Translations under genes and position numbers: made by a program
Shown here: positions 1 to 8,596 of the stretch, piece by piece
Position numbering within the stretch: the first letter of the stretch is position 1
Layout of the letters: every line of letters starts with the position of its first letter
From: an uncultured Clostridia bacterium
GTDB lineage: Bacteria; Bacillota; Clostridia; Lachnospirales; Lachnospiraceae
Reading direction: 5' to 3'
Assembly: GCA_948467395.1 (NCBI GenBank)
Contig: CAOKDX010000001.1
Location: forward strand, 1 to 64,000
Length of the DNA stretch: 64,000 nucleotides
The notes under the pieces: model-generated
Databases searched by the model: none
What the model saw: only the letters and a program-made list of their open reading frames with translations
What the model was told of the DNA's origin: nothing

Positions 1-1
1 T

Positions 2-274
2 AAGCTGATACATGTTATCAATCCGAACAGACCTATATGGGATAAGATTGTTGCAGAGAACCATTTCAAGATGAAACTGCCCGGCTATGGCGGAGATACA
101 TCTGCCCGCCAAAAAGAGATTATCAAGCTGTACCATGAGTATTGCAGTCGATTTTATGAATATTTGGATTCAGCCAACGGACAAGCTATCCTCCGATTGT
201 TTAACGAGAAATACCCTCATACTGGTTTTACGGACGCAAAGAAGATTGATTTCATTATGTGGGTGGACGGTTGA
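2..274 (+). CDS. 3' end of a hypothetical protein of the integrated element (5' truncated by window)
   Basis: The reading frame is open from the window edge to a TGA at 272-274, so this is the last ~90 residues of a longer gene. I do not recognise the family. The visible part is a soluble, aromatic-rich helix segment (KLYHEYCSRFYEYLD) with no membrane segment or catalytic motif. An internal ATG at 71 exists but has no ribosome binding site, and the frame upstream of it is open and protein-like. It lies inside the element whose right end is the tRNA-Thr fragment at ~863-905, so it is probably mobile-element cargo. Confidence 0.5.
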   Translation, partial: KLIHVINPNRPIWDKIVAENHFKMKLPGYGGDTSARQKEIIKLYHEYCSRFYEYLDSANGQAILRLFNEKYPHTGFTDAKKIDFIMWVDG

Positions 275-350
275 TAATTTTGTCTGTGCCCTTTCTTCCA
301 GAAATTGGGTATAGTAAAAGCACCAAAAAAAGAAACGGAGGTAAAAAGCT

Positions 351-674
351 ATGTTTGGAAAGAGTTCAGAGGACAAGGCGGCAGAAAAGCAAGCGAAGCA
401 AGAAGCAAAAGACAAGGCGGCTATGGAAAAGTTTGGACTTGATTTCGACAGCTACACCGAAAATGATTTAAGACGTAGGAATGTCGATTCAGCAAAAGAG
501 ATAGCCGGAAGTCTGGCAGGCTCCAAATTGTATTCATTCGGCAGTCTGTTAAGCGGCAGTGCAAATGAAACATTTTCCCTTGAATTAGCAAGGGCGCAAG
601 TGGAACAGAATTTTATCTTAATGCGACAGAATGAGGAAATTATACGGTTGCTGAAAAAGATTGTGGAGCAGTAA
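351..674 (+). CDS. small charged hypothetical protein (107 aa)
   Basis: ATG at 351 follows a GGAGG ribosome binding site (AACGGAGGTAAAAAGCT). The N-terminal ~30 residues are almost all Lys, Glu, Ala and Gln, as in a coiled coil. A Gly/Ser/Leu-rich middle follows (IAGSLAGSKLYSFGSLLSGS), then a C-terminal amphipathic helix (EQNFILMRQNEEIIRLLKKI). No known domain is recognised. It is the last gene of the integrated element and is followed by its own hairpin terminator at 681-710. Function unknown. Confidence 0.75.
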   Translation: MFGKSSEDKAAEKQAKQEAKDKAAMEKFGLDFDSYTENDLRRRNVDSAKEIAGSLAGSKLYSFGSLLSGSANETFSLELARAQVEQNFILMRQNEEIIRLLKKIVEQ

Positions 675-680
675 AGAAAA

Positions 681-710
681 AGCCCTGACCTATACGGTTG
701 GGGCTGTTTT
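681..710 (+). terminator. Rho-independent terminator
   Basis: A 10-bp stem (681-690 with 696-705, including two G-U pairs) closes a 5-nt loop and is followed by GTTTT. It starts 6 nt after the stop of the 351-674 gene. Confidence 0.7.
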
Positions 711-750
711 CAATATCTGATTGTTTGTGTTACAATTTTGTTGGGAAAGT

Positions 751-858
751 TATAACGCACTATGATAAAGAACGCAGAGCTGTTAAAAGACTTCCGCAAA
801 AATACAGCGTTTCACGCATAATCAAGTAAAACTGTGAAAACACAGATAAAGCGTTATA
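751..858. repeat. inverted repeats at the end of the integrated element (possible recombinase arm sites)
   Basis: This gene-free stretch holds several short symmetrical motifs. TATAACGC at 751-758 is inverted as GCGTTATA at 851-858. A palindrome (GCGTTTCACGC) lies at 807-817 and a small hairpin (CTGTG-AAAA-CACAG) at 832-845. GCTGTTA at 779-785 is also the exact complement of the tRNA acceptor strand at 898-904. Arrays of short repeats next to an att core are typical of tyrosine-recombinase binding regions. The functional reading is inference. Confidence 0.35.
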
Positions 859-862
859 GCTT

Positions 863-905
863 CTTGGTAAGGCGGAGGTCACGGGTTCAAATCCCGTTAA
901 CAGCT
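863..905 (+). other. attR: duplicated 3' half of a tRNA-Thr(GGU) gene
   Basis: The block has exact tRNA geometry: anticodon loop TTGGTAA (864-870, anticodon GGT), 3' anticodon stem GGCGG, 5-nt variable loop, T-stem ACGGG/CCCGT around TTCAAAT, acceptor strand TAACAGC (898-904) and discriminator T905. No matching 5' anticodon stem or D arm precedes it, so it is a 3' fragment only. This is the usual footprint of an element integrated into a tRNA 3' end. Given the orientation, the element lies to the left and the intact tRNA should be at its other end, outside the window. CCA is not encoded. Confidence 0.8.
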
Positions 906-1510
906 TTTTCTAATTTTTTCTTTGCTCTCTGCAGTGCATTATCTACGGATTTTGCACTCTTTTTTAATAATTCTGCGATCTGCTGGTAATTGCAGCCATC
1001 TATATAGAGATGGACAACCGTGGATTCAAAGCTGCTCAGATCCTTCTCTATCACGCGCTCCAGGGCGGATACATTTTCCTGATCGATTAGAATGTCTTCC
1101 GGATTTATGAGTTCCGTGGGCTGGAGAGTGTCTGCCAGAGTTTCGCGGGAAGTATGTTCTCCCGTTTCGGTTGGGGCATAGAGTGATATATAGCTGTTGA
1201 GAGGGGAATTTTTTAGGCGGTTGGCGCCTTTGATCACATTGTACAGCTGGTGTTCGATGCACATCACGGCGAAGGAGACAAAGGATGTTTCGCGGGATGG
1301 ATCGTATTCCCGGATTGCCTTGTACAGGGCAATCATGCCCTCCTGTATCAGATCATCGTTTTCGCCGCCGATCAGATACAGGGTGCGGGCTTTCTTCCGC
1401 ACAAGAGCCTTATATTTTTCCAGAAGAAAGTCGGTGGCACAGTCGTCCCCCTGATGGCTCATGGCCAGGAGCTGGCCGTCCGTATATGTTTTGTAATTTT
1501 TGTCAGCCAT
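887..1510 (-). CDS. sigH: RNA polymerase sporulation sigma factor SigH
   Basis: This 207-aa sigma-70-family factor directs early stationary-phase and sporulation-initiation genes. The region 2 core-binding helix (ENDDLIQEGMIALYKAIREYD) and region 2.3-2.4 (TSFVSFAVMCIEHQLYNVIK) are clear. A region 4 HTH follows near the C-terminus (YQQIAELLKKSAKSVDNALQRAK). The start is taken at ATG 1510 (MADKNYK), because the longer frame only extends into rlmB. Its start overlaps the rlmB stop by 8 nt, implying translational coupling. The order mrnC-rlmB-sigH is normal for Clostridia. The last ~6 codons and the stop lie inside the complementary strand of the tRNA-Thr fragment, so the integration site and the sigH 3' end overlap. 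Confidence 0.92.
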   Translation of the reverse strand: MADKNYKTYTDGQLLAMSHQGDDCATDFLLEKYKALVRKKARTLYLIGGENDDLIQEGMIALYKAIREYDPSRETSFVSFAVMCIEHQLYNVIKGANRLKNSPLNSYISLYAPTETGEHTSRETLADTLQPTELINPEDILIDQENVSALERVIEKDLSSFESTVVHLYIDGCNYQQIAELLKKSAKSVDNALQRAKKKLEKAVNGI

Positions 1511-2300
1511 GGGAGGGCTCCCTTCGCTGCCGCAGGATCTCATAGGCCAGGACACCGGCTGCCACAGAGGCATTCAGGGAATCGATATCTCCCTTCATTG
1601 GAATTGAGACGGTGTAGTCACAGTGTTCCCGGACAAGGCGGCTTACCCCATTTCCTTCATTTCCGATCACCAGTCCGATGGAGCCGGTAAGGTTGTTGCT
1701 GTACATGACCTCTCCCTCCATATCGGCGCAGGCGAACCACATGCCCCGTTCCTTCAAATCCTCCATGGTGGATACGAGATTGGTGACCCGGGCAACCGGC
1801 GTATAGTGTATGGCGCCGGCCGAAGCGGTGACTACAGTGGCTGTGAGACCTACGGCGCGGCGCTTGGGGATGATGACACCATGGGCGCCGGCCAGGTTTG
1901 CCGTTCGTATGATGGCACCCAGGTTGTGGGGATCTTCAATGCCGTCCAGAAGCAAAAGAAAGGGGGCCTCGTCTCTTTTTTCAGCCAGGGCAAACATATC
2001 CTCTACCGTGCTGTAGTGAAAGGCGGAGAGAGTGGCGATTACGCCCTGGTGGTGGCCTGTCTCACTCATATGATCCAGCCGCTCCCTGGGAATGAAATCT
2101 ACCATGGTCCCGTTTTTCCTGGCCTCACGAAGGATGGACAGGACAGGGCCGTCTTTGCAGCCCTTCTGAACAAAGAGACGTTCTATCAGCTGTCCTGCGC
2201 GAAATGCCTCCAGAACACTGTGACGTCCCTCGATGCGTGATTCTGTCTGAGAATCATCGTGGTATAAAGTCTTTTTTGTCTCTCTTTTTGGATCTTCCAT
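1503..2300 (-). CDS. rlmB: 23S rRNA (guanosine 2'-O) methyltransferase RlmB / TrmH family
   Basis: A 265-aa SPOUT-class methyltransferase that uses S-adenosylmethionine to methylate a ribose 2'-OH in 23S rRNA. An N-terminal substrate-binding domain (about residues 25-95, GRHSVLEAFRAG) precedes the knotted catalytic domain. All three TrmH motifs are visible: NLGAIIRTANLAGA, IGNEGNGVS and SLNASVAAGVLAYE. ATG 2300 is preceded by GGGAGGAAATC. It sits 23 nt downstream of mrnC and overlaps sigH by 8 nt. Confidence 0.93.
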   Translation of the reverse strand: MEDPKRETKKTLYHDDSQTESRIEGRHSVLEAFRAGQLIERLFVQKGCKDGPVLSILREARKNGTMVDFIPRERLDHMSETGHHQGVIATLSAFHYSTVEDMFALAEKRDEAPFLLLLDGIEDPHNLGAIIRTANLAGAHGVIIPKRRAVGLTATVVTASAGAIHYTPVARVTNLVSTMEDLKERGMWFACADMEGEVMYSNNLTGSIGLVIGNEGNGVSRLVREHCDYTVSIPMKGDIDSLNASVAAGVLAYEILRQRREPSHG

Positions 2301-2323
2301 GATTTCCTCCCTTGTTCGTTCAC

Positions 2324-2764
2324 TCAGATTGTGATATCCAGCTGTTCCAGTCCGTATTTCAATAGTTCTGCCGCTCTTCCCGACCTGCCGGCGAGATACA
2401 GATATCCAAAAAGGGCTTCCAGTCCTGTGGCATTGCGGTAATCATGAATGTCGGCGTTCTTTGCCACAGAGGATGCCTTGGCGTTCCTGCCGTGCCGGAA
2501 GGCGGAGAGTTCCTCCTCCGTAAGCTGTTCCTGGATGGAGGCGGCAAGCTTTGCCTGGGCGCCTGCGTTTACAAGAGAGCTTGCCTGTTTGTGTAGATTC
2601 TTTACCCGTCCTGCCGAGTGCTCTGTAATTAGGGTGCGGATCATAATCTCAAAAACGGCGTCTCCCAGATAGGCCAGTGCCAGGGGGGAGTAGGTTCGGA
2701 TATCCCTGTTTCCCGCAGGGAAGGAATGGTGTATTTCCTGAAGTAGGTTATCTGATCGGTTCAT
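2324..2764 (-). CDS. mrnC: Mini-ribonuclease 3 (Mini-III)
   Basis: This 146-aa protein is an RNase III catalytic domain without a dsRNA-binding domain. In Firmicutes it matures 23S rRNA termini. The signature YLGDAVFEIMIR near residue 35 supplies the metal-binding Asp and Glu, and the second acidic helix is in ATGLEALFGYLYL near residue 115. Length matches the family. ATG 2764 follows GAGGATAT. It is second in the HTH-mrnC-rlmB-sigH operon, 15 nt after the HTH gene. Confidence 0.92.
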   Translation of the reverse strand: MNRSDNLLQEIHHSFPAGNRDIRTYSPLALAYLGDAVFEIMIRTLITEHSAGRVKNLHKQASSLVNAGAQAKLAASIQEQLTEEELSAFRHGRNAKASSVAKNADIHDYRNATGLEALFGYLYLAGRSGRAAELLKYGLEQLDITI

Positions 2765-2779
2765 ATATCCTCATTTCTT

Positions 2780-3382
2780 TTACTTGGTCTGTTTGTGTTT
2801 GTTGAAACGGCGCCGGTTCTTTGTCTTAACCTCCGGAATCTGGGCGGCGGCCGCTTCCTGTCTTGCTCTCTGCAGACTGCGGATGGTCTCGTCCAGCTTA
2901 CGGAAGCGCTGTTCATCTGCTTCTTCCCTCTCCCGGAAGAGATAATCCAGCTCCTTATTGACATGATCGGATACATTATTGGCAATATCCGCTGTCAGCT
3001 CATCGGAATTATCCCGGATGGCATCTGTTACAATCCGTCCAAGGATCTGTTTGAACTGAGTCATCTTTTCATCATTGGAGGGACGTGTTTCTGTCACAAC
3101 AGCGCTCTCGCCGGGATACTGGATGACCTGGAGATTATCCCGGGCAGGGTCAGAAGAAGAATAAGGGGCGCATTTCAGCTGGATCTCCTTCAGGGAGAGG
3201 CCTTCCTCCTTCCAGCGCATGATCTGCCGGAACAATTCCATCTCCTTTGCACCATAGATACGGTGTCCCATATTATTTCTGGGAATCTTCAGTGCCAGCT
3301 CTTCTTCCCAGTAGCGGAGTACATGAGCTTCTACATGAAGTTCTTTGGCAGCGTCTGAAATTATGTAATGTATCTTGTCCAT
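2780..3382 (-). CDS. MerR-like HTH DNA-binding protein with coiled-coil tail
   Basis: A 200-aa protein whose first ~75 residues form a MerR-type winged HTH (ISDAAKELHVEAHVLRYWEEE ending in the YGAKEMELFRQI helix). A linker and a long charged helix (about 150-185, HVNKELDYLFREREEADEQRF) lead to a very basic C-terminus (KTKNRRRFNKHKQTK). The layout recalls RacA-like chromosome-anchoring proteins rather than ligand-sensing MerR activators, but I cannot assign a function. ATG 3382 is chosen because GGAGGG lies 8 nt upstream; the longer frame starts inside the promoter region. First gene of the mrnC-rlmB-sigH operon. Confidence 0.75.
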   Translation of the reverse strand: MDKIHYIISDAAKELHVEAHVLRYWEEELALKIPRNNMGHRIYGAKEMELFRQIMRWKEEGLSLKEIQLKCAPYSSSDPARDNLQVIQYPGESAVVTETRPSNDEKMTQFKQILGRIVTDAIRDNSDELTADIANNVSDHVNKELDYLFREREEADEQRFRKLDETIRSLQRARQEAAAAQIPEVKTKNRRRFNKHKQTK

Positions 3383-3413
3383 ACGATTACCCTCCTGTGG
3401 CTTGTTTTTTCTC

Positions 3414-3423
3414 ATTATAGCAT
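3414..3423 (-). promoter_or_regulatory. extended -10 promoter of the HTH-mrnC-rlmB-sigH operon
   Basis: On the minus strand ATGCTATAAT gives a perfect TATAAT with an extended -10 TGn. No good -35 lies 16-18 bp upstream. It is about 32 bp before the MerR-like start codon. Confidence 0.6.
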
Positions 3424-3438
3424 GAGAAAAATGGCGAA

Positions 3439-3466
3439 TTCTGGTAAATGACAAAAAGTACCAGAA
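3439..3466. repeat. inverted repeat upstream of the MerR-like gene
   Basis: TTCTGGTA (3439-3446) and TACCAGAA (3459-3466) form 8-bp arms around 12 nt, about 20 bp upstream of the extended -10. It could be an operator or a weak terminator for dnaB, which ends at 3533. Confidence 0.4.
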
Positions 3467-3532
3467 AACGTATGCCACATTGCGCCATCATATGACAATA
3501 TTCCGCCCGGGCAGTGTCGCCGGGATCCGGCG

Positions 3533-4882
3533 TTATTCCCTGATATATTCCAGATTGGCAAACTTCGTGTATTGGCCCAGCCATTTCAGTTCTACCGTAC
3601 AGGTGGGGCCGTTTCGCTGTTTCCCTATGATTACTTCCGTCACGCCCTTCTTCTGGGAGGCGTCCTTTGTATAATATTCGTCCCGGTACAAAAACATGAC
3701 CACGTCGGCATCCTGCTCAATGGCTCCGGATTCCCGGAGATCGGACAGGATGGGACGTTTGTCCTCACGTTTTTCCACCTCACGGCTGAGCTGCGACAGG
3801 GCGATGACAGGGCAGTTCATCTCCCTGGCCAGAGCCTTCAGGGAACGGGAGATATCCGAGATCTCCTGCTGCCGGGAGATATTTTTGCTGCCGCTGTTTC
3901 CGGACATGAGCTGCAGGTAGTCGATCATGATCAGTCCCAGTCCCCGTTCCGTCTTCAGCTTCCGGCATTTGCTCCGGAGCTCGTTAATGGATATGCCGGG
4001 GGTATCGTCGATGACCAGGGAGGATTCCCCCAGGATAATGGAACTCTCTGTAATCCTTGCCCACTCGTCATCCTCCAGCGTCCCCGTACGGATATGCTGG
4101 GAATCCACCTTGGAGTTCATGGAGATAAGTCGCTTTGCCAGCTGGATCTTGGACATCTCCAGGCTGAATACCGCTGTGGGGATATGGTTGATCATGGCGA
4201 CATATTCGGCGATATTTAAGGCGAATGCCGTCTTGCCCATGGATGGCCTGGCGGCGATGAGGATCAGGTCTGACGGCTGCAGGCCGGCCGTGCGGTAATC
4301 CAGATCCCGAAAGCCGGTGGAGATCCCGGTTACTGAACCGGTGCTCATAGCGGCGCTCTGTATATTTTCCAGTGTTTCCAGGGCGATCTCATTGATGGGG
4401 GTGAAATCCTCTGAGGTGCTGTGGCTGTTCACCAGGTGAAATATTTCCCGCTCTGTGTCCTCGATCAGCGCGTCCAGCTCCCCGGTATCCTGATAGCACC
4501 GGTTTGTGATGCCCTCGGTCATCCGGATCAGCCGGCGCATAAAGGATTTCTGTTCCACAATTTCCGCATAATATTTTACATTGGCGGAGGTGGGAACGGA
4601 AGATATGATATTGCCGATAAATTCCGGGCTGCCGATTTCCTCCGGAACATGGTCGGATTTCAGCTGGTGGCTGAGGGTGATGAGATCCACCGGACTGCCA
4701 GCGCGGAATAACTTTATGATAGCGGCGAAGAGTGTCCGGAAACGGGGATTGTAAAAATCATCCTCCTCCAGCTTCTCAGACACAAAAATAACTGCCTCCT
4801 GATCCATCAGCATGGAGCCGATAACGGACTGCTCTGCCTCAGGACTGTTGGGCATGATCCTTTTGATAACTGCCTCCTCCAT
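3533..4882 (-). CDS. dnaB: replicative DNA helicase DnaB
   Basis: A 449-aa hexameric 5'-3' helicase (DnaC of Bacillus). The N-terminal all-helical domain spans about residues 8-110 (PNSPEAEQSVIGSMLMDQEA). The RecA-like ATPase follows, with Walker A ARPSMGKTAFALN near residue 212 and Walker B LIMIDYLQLM near residue 318. The DnaB-specific motif DLRESGAIEQDADVVMFLYR lies near residue 380. Full length, with no intein. It lies 42 nt downstream of rplI in a gdpP-rplI-dnaB operon, a standard Firmicutes arrangement. Confidence 0.96.
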   Translation of the reverse strand: MEEAVIKRIMPNSPEAEQSVIGSMLMDQEAVIFVSEKLEEDDFYNPRFRTLFAAIIKLFRAGSPVDLITLSHQLKSDHVPEEIGSPEFIGNIISSVPTSANVKYYAEIVEQKSFMRRLIRMTEGITNRCYQDTGELDALIEDTEREIFHLVNSHSTSEDFTPINEIALETLENIQSAAMSTGSVTGISTGFRDLDYRTAGLQPSDLILIAARPSMGKTAFALNIAEYVAMINHIPTAVFSLEMSKIQLAKRLISMNSKVDSQHIRTGTLEDDEWARITESSIILGESSLVIDDTPGISINELRSKCRKLKTERGLGLIMIDYLQLMSGNSGSKNISRQQEISDISRSLKALAREMNCPVIALSQLSREVEKREDKRPILSDLRESGAIEQDADVVMFLYRDEYYTKDASQKKGVTEVIIGKQRNGPTCTVELKWLGQYTKFANLEYIRE

Positions 4883-4924
4883 AGTATATGCCTCTCCCTT
4901 TCTAAGTAAAGGATTCCACAGCTG

Positions 4925-5371
4925 CTATCGGGCCTTTACTATGACCTTGAGCTCTGCGGTTACTTTTGGATGAAGACGGATTGGGACCATATAGGTGCCA
5001 AGATTTTTGATGGGTTCCCGCAGCTGCATTTTCTTCTTGTCCAGGTCATATCCCAGCTGCTCTCTGGCAGCAGCGGCGATCTCCTTGGTGGAGACGGAGC
5101 CGAATACCCGGCCGTCCTGCCCGGATTTAATAGCCATTTCAACGGATTTTTCTGCGATCTCTGCCGCAAATTCCCTGGCGGCCTCCAGATTTTCGGCAGC
5201 CACCTTGTCTTCGTTTTTCTGACGGAGCTTCAGGTCGTTGAGGTTTTTGGGAGTTGCCTCGATGCCGAGATTTTTCTTGAATATAAAGTTTCTGGCATAG
5301 CCGTCATTTACTTCTACGATGGCGTCCTTTTTGCCTAATGATTTTACGTCCTGTAATAAGATTACTTTCAT
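4925..5371 (-). CDS. rplI: 50S ribosomal protein L9
   Basis: A 148-aa two-domain protein of the large subunit. The N-terminal domain ([21 protein letters not shown], then GYARNFIF) is diagnostic. It is joined by a long helix to the C-terminal rRNA-binding domain ending in KVIVKAR. The start codon overlaps the gdpP stop (ATGA), so translation is probably coupled. Confidence 0.96.
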   Translation of the reverse strand: MKVILLQDVKSLGKKDAIVEVNDGYARNFIFKKNLGIEATPKNLNDLKLRQKNEDKVAAENLEAAREFAAEIAEKSVEMAIKSGQDGRVFGSVSTKEIAAAAREQLGYDLDKKKMQLREPIKNLGTYMVPIRLHPKVTAELKVIVKAR

Positions 5372-7425
5372 TCTATGTCACCCTCTTCTTTCATTTTCGT
5401 TAATATATTCCGGATCCTATCCGCAGCCTCGTGTAATGTGCAGCCGGACAGCTGTGCGCCGGCGCTGGAAATATGTCCGCCGCCCCCCAGCTTTTCCATG
5501 ACTACCTGAACATTTAGTTCATCAATGGATCGGGCGCTGATGTATATTTTTCCTTCATAGGCGGTCAGGACGAAGGTAGCTTTCATCCCATTGATATCCA
5601 GCAGATCGTCAGCGATCTTGGCGCCTACAATGGTTGGCGAGGCACAGTCGTCGGCGTTGCAGGGCGCTATGGCGAAGGAATTCATAAATAACTGTGTATT
5701 CTGTATCGCCTCGGCCCGGACCTTGTATTCGGCCAGGTCGGAGCGGAACATTTTACGGATCCGGAGAATATCGGCGCCGCTGCGCCGCAGATAAGCAACC
5801 GCTTCAAAGGTGCGGACCCCGGGCTTATTCATGAAATTGTTTGTATCCACCATGATTCCGGCGTAGAGGGCGTCCGCCTCGGCTGCCTTCAGGTAGATCT
5901 CGTCGCCAGCGTACTGCAGGATTTCCGCCACCATTTCACAGGAAGAGGAGGCGAAGGGCTCCACATAGGAGAGCGTGGGATTTTCAAAAAATTCCCCGGT
6001 CTGCCGGTGGTGGTCGATGACCACAAGGGAGCTCACCAGGGATAAAAGTTCCGGGGCGTCCGTGTAGGAGGGCCGGTTTACATCCACCACAATCAGCAGC
6101 ACTCCGCTGCCGCCCCCGATAAATTCTCTCGCTTCCTCGCTCCGGACAAAGAGATTTTCCGGGTAGTCCCGGTTGTCCCGGAACAGTTCAAGAAGGGGGG
6201 CGAGAGAGGAGGTTACCTGATTGATCACAATGCGTACCGGTTTGCCAAGAACCTGGGTGATGCGGTAAATTCCGATGGCGCTTCCGATGGCGTCCACATC
6301 GGGAATGGTATGTCCCATAATGACAACCTTGTCCGCCGCCTCGATGGAATCCCGCAGGGCATGCGCTTTGACGCGGGCCTTTACCCGGGTATTTTTTTCT
6401 TTCTGGATGCTCTTGCCGCCATAGTACAGAATATTTTCTTTTGCCTTTACCACAACCTGGTCGCCGCCCCGGGCGAGGGCCAGGTCAATGGCGCTGCGGG
6501 CGTATTCCTGCCGCTTGCGGAAGGTATCTCCCTGTATGCCGATGCCGATACTGATCGTGACGGAGACATCCTCGCCGACACTGATATTCCTTACCTCGTC
6601 CAGCAGGGAAAACTTGTCCGACTGCAGCTGTGACAGGAATTTGTGCCGGAACAGGAAGATGTACTTGTCCTTTTCCAGCTTGCGGGTGATGGCGTCAATA
6701 TTCAGCATATATTTGTTAATTTTCCGGTCAATCAGGGCAGCCAGCAGGGAGCGGCGCACATCATCGACCATGGCCAGGGATTCTTCATAATTGTCGATAT
6801 AGAGGAGTCCCACATCCAGGCGCTGGTCATAATTTTCGCGTATATAATGAACGATTTCTGTCTCGTCATAGACAAAAAGGGCGTACAGCGTGTCGCCAAG
6901 ACCGAGTTCTCCCGCATTCTCCCTGGCCGGTTCCGGTGCTTTCTCAAGATCCACCCGCTGGATGATCACTTTGTAGTAGACATCTGCATCATGAAAGTGT
7001 ATCTCCCCTGTTGATTCCGTGCTGTCGGGAAAAGAAGATTCAGAGATGGCCGGAATGGCGGAGCTGATATGAAACCGTTTTCTCTGGGAAGAAGAGAATT
7101 TGGCGCGGAACTGTTTATTTTCCCAGATACAGCGGTAATCGGGTCCCGCTACCGCAATGGGAATATCAAGATTTGAAGCAAGTGTGTTCACTGTTACATG
7201 GAACCGCATGGAATAGTCTATGAGGTCATGCAGCAGGGCGCGGCGTTTAAAATGGTAGAGGAGCACGGCAATCAGCAGATAGACCGCAGTATAGACGGAC
7301 ATAATAACCCCGGCCCGCAGGCTTACCGTATAGATCTGGATATTCATTACAATAAGAAGGATTCCTAACATCAGCGGCCAGCGCAGATATGAGCGGAGCG
7401 TCCCCCGGATTTTGTTATCTGTCAT
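5368..7425 (-). CDS. gdpP: cyclic-di-AMP phosphodiesterase GdpP (DHH family)
   Basis: A 685-aa membrane enzyme that hydrolyses c-di-AMP and so affects potassium and wall homeostasis. Two N-terminal transmembrane helices (about residues 15-60) precede a PAS-like domain (~85-150) and a degenerate GGDEF domain (~190-330, without an intact GGDEF). The DHH phosphoesterase domain has [10 protein letters not shown] near 378 and [10 protein letters not shown] near 470. A DHHA1 domain ends with [16 protein letters not shown] 7425 with GGAGGT 6-7 nt upstream is the start; the much longer open frame runs antisense through the neighbouring gene. It heads the rplI-dnaB operon from the promoter at 7474-7502. 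Confidence 0.93.
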   Translation of the reverse strand: MTDNKIRGTLRSYLRWPLMLGILLIVMNIQIYTVSLRAGVIMSVYTAVYLLIAVLLYHFKRRALLHDLIDYSMRFHVTVNTLASNLDIPIAVAGPDYRCIWENKQFRAKFSSSQRKRFHISSAIPAISESSFPDSTESTGEIHFHDADVYYKVIIQRVDLEKAPEPARENAGELGLGDTLYALFVYDETEIVHYIRENYDQRLDVGLLYIDNYEESLAMVDDVRRSLLAALIDRKINKYMLNIDAITRKLEKDKYIFLFRHKFLSQLQSDKFSLLDEVRNISVGEDVSVTISIGIGIQGDTFRKRQEYARSAIDLALARGGDQVVVKAKENILYYGGKSIQKEKNTRVKARVKAHALRDSIEAADKVVIMGHTIPDVDAIGSAIGIYRITQVLGKPVRIVINQVTSSLAPLLELFRDNRDYPENLFVRSEEAREFIGGGSGVLLIVVDVNRPSYTDAPELLSLVSSLVVIDHHRQTGEFFENPTLSYVEPFASSSCEMVAEILQYAGDEIYLKAAEADALYAGIMVDTNNFMNKPGVRTFEAVAYLRRSGADILRIRKMFRSDLAEYKVRAEAIQNTQLFMNSFAIAPCNADDCASPTIVGAKIADDLLDINGMKATFVLTAYEGKIYISARSIDELNVQVVMEKLGGGGHISSAGAQLSGCTLHEAADRIRNILTKMKEEGDIE

Positions 7426-7473
7426 ATTGACACCTCCCTGCATACAAATTCCCAATGGGTATAAGCAGTATCT

Positions 7474-7502
7474 ATTATAACATGATTTTCTATGCTTTAC
7501 AA
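7474..7502 (-). promoter_or_regulatory. SigA promoter of gdpP-rplI-dnaB
   Basis: On the minus strand TTGTAA (7497-7502), a 17-bp spacer and TATAAT (7474-7479), about 50 bp before the gdpP start. Confidence 0.7.
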
Positions 7503-7511
7503 ATGCAAATG

Positions 7512-7540
7512 TTGAAATTCCCTTTGGAATCGTGTATGAT
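7512..7540 (+). promoter_or_regulatory. SigA promoter of the zinc-ribbon membrane protein gene
   Basis: TTGAAA (7512-7517), a 17-bp spacer and TATGAT (7535-7540), divergent from the gdpP promoter. Confidence 0.6.
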
Positions 7541-7602
7541 AATACCATAATAATTATGGAGTGATGTGAGAACAATAAGTTTGTTTCGAAATGGAGGTAA
7601 GT

Positions 7603-8517
7603 ATGAAGTGTAAAAAGTGTGGGACAGAGCTGCGGAGCGATGATGAGTTCTGCTACCGCTGTGGTCAGCGGACGACGGTGTGGCAGAGGCTGTTTGCCAG
7701 CCGCGCCATAGTGGGAAGTACGATCGCCATTGTTATCGTAGCGGCAGCATCTGTTATGACATGGATGATACTGACAGGGAGACTGGATCTTTCGAAGCTC
7801 AGAAACAAAGAGACAGCGGAGCCGGGAACCGAAAATATTGCAGGGGGAGATGAGTCTCCAGACGACAGTGGCCCGGGCAGCGTTTCTGCGCCGGCGGCAG
7901 AACCAGTGACCGCCCCGGAACCCACTCCGACTCCTGCGCCGGCAGTGGTGTACCCGGTGGATGTGACGGACGCCGTCAGGACGGAGCTGAAGGAGCTGGC
8001 GGCGCGGATCCGGCCATTTCTTTCCTTTAGCGCTTCTTATTATGAAAATGGGAGACATGCCTTTAAGTGGGATGATATGTCTGCCACAATGATGTCTCTG
8101 TACAATCTTTACTATCTCGATGAAAAGGTGAAGTATGGTACACCTTTTGCCGAGGTGGAGAAAAAGACGAAAAAAGAGGTGAAGAATCTCTTTGGGGAAA
8201 ACGCGAAATACAAATTTGCCTACAGCGGCAGATTCCCGGATTATGTATTTGTGAAATCCGGGACTACGATTTTTTATAATGTAAGCCGGATTACCGGAAA
8301 AACCTACAGTATGAAGACGGAGAAGGTCATAGAGTACAAAGAGGGCAGATACCGAATGATCGTGAACGCAGGGCTGGTGTCCGAGCGGGATAAGAAGGAC
8401 AAAGGATATTTTCAGAAATATACCGTCTATCTGGACAGGGACGAGACGGCGAAGTATGGTTTTGTGATACGCAAAATAAAGCTGTATGAAAAAAAGGACG
8501 GGAAAACTGCAGAATAA
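7603..8517 (+). CDS. zinc-ribbon, single-pass membrane protein of unknown function
   Basis: A 304-aa protein. The N-terminus is a zinc ribbon with two CxxC pairs (MKCKKCGTEL, then FCYRCGQ). A transmembrane helix (about 33-55) follows, then a Pro/Ala/Glu-rich linker (~75-120) and a folded outer domain of ~180 residues rich in Lys and Tyr. This suggests a cytoplasmic zinc ribbon and an extracytoplasmic C-domain. ATG 7603 is preferred to ATG 7591 because the GGAGGT ribosome binding site lies within the extra codons. Single-gene unit between its own promoter and the terminator at 8524. No function is assigned. Confidence 0.8.
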   Translation: MKCKKCGTELRSDDEFCYRCGQRTTVWQRLFASRAIVGSTIAIVIVAAASVMTWMILTGRLDLSKLRNKETAEPGTENIAGGDESPDDSGPGSVSAPAAEPVTAPEPTPTPAPAVVYPVDVTDAVRTELKELAARIRPFLSFSASYYENGRHAFKWDDMSATMMSLYNLYYLDEKVKYGTPFAEVEKKTKKEVKNLFGENAKYKFAYSGRFPDYVFVKSGTTIFYNVSRITGKTYSMKTEKVIEYKEGRYRMIVNAGLVSERDKKDKGYFQKYTVYLDRDETAKYGFVIRKIKLYEKKDGKTAE

Positions 8518-8523
8518 AAGGAT

Positions 8524-8553
8524 AAGGAGGGCTGTCGGACAGTCCTCCTTATT
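8524..8553. terminator. bidirectional terminator between convergent units
   Basis: Arms AAGGAGGGCTGTC and GACAGTCCTCCTT (one G-U pair), a 3-nt effective loop, then TTATTT. A-rich sequence on the other side lets it serve the rpsF-ssb-rpsR operon too. Confidence 0.75.
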
Positions 8554-8596
8554 TGTGGCTGCAGAAACCTGAGCTTGTCAGCTGAGCCGGGTCATA

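Noticed and set aside
7426-8058. N-terminal 211-residue extension of gdpP
   Set aside because: It runs antisense through the zinc-ribbon gene and past the gdpP promoter; ATG 7425 has a proper ribosome binding site.
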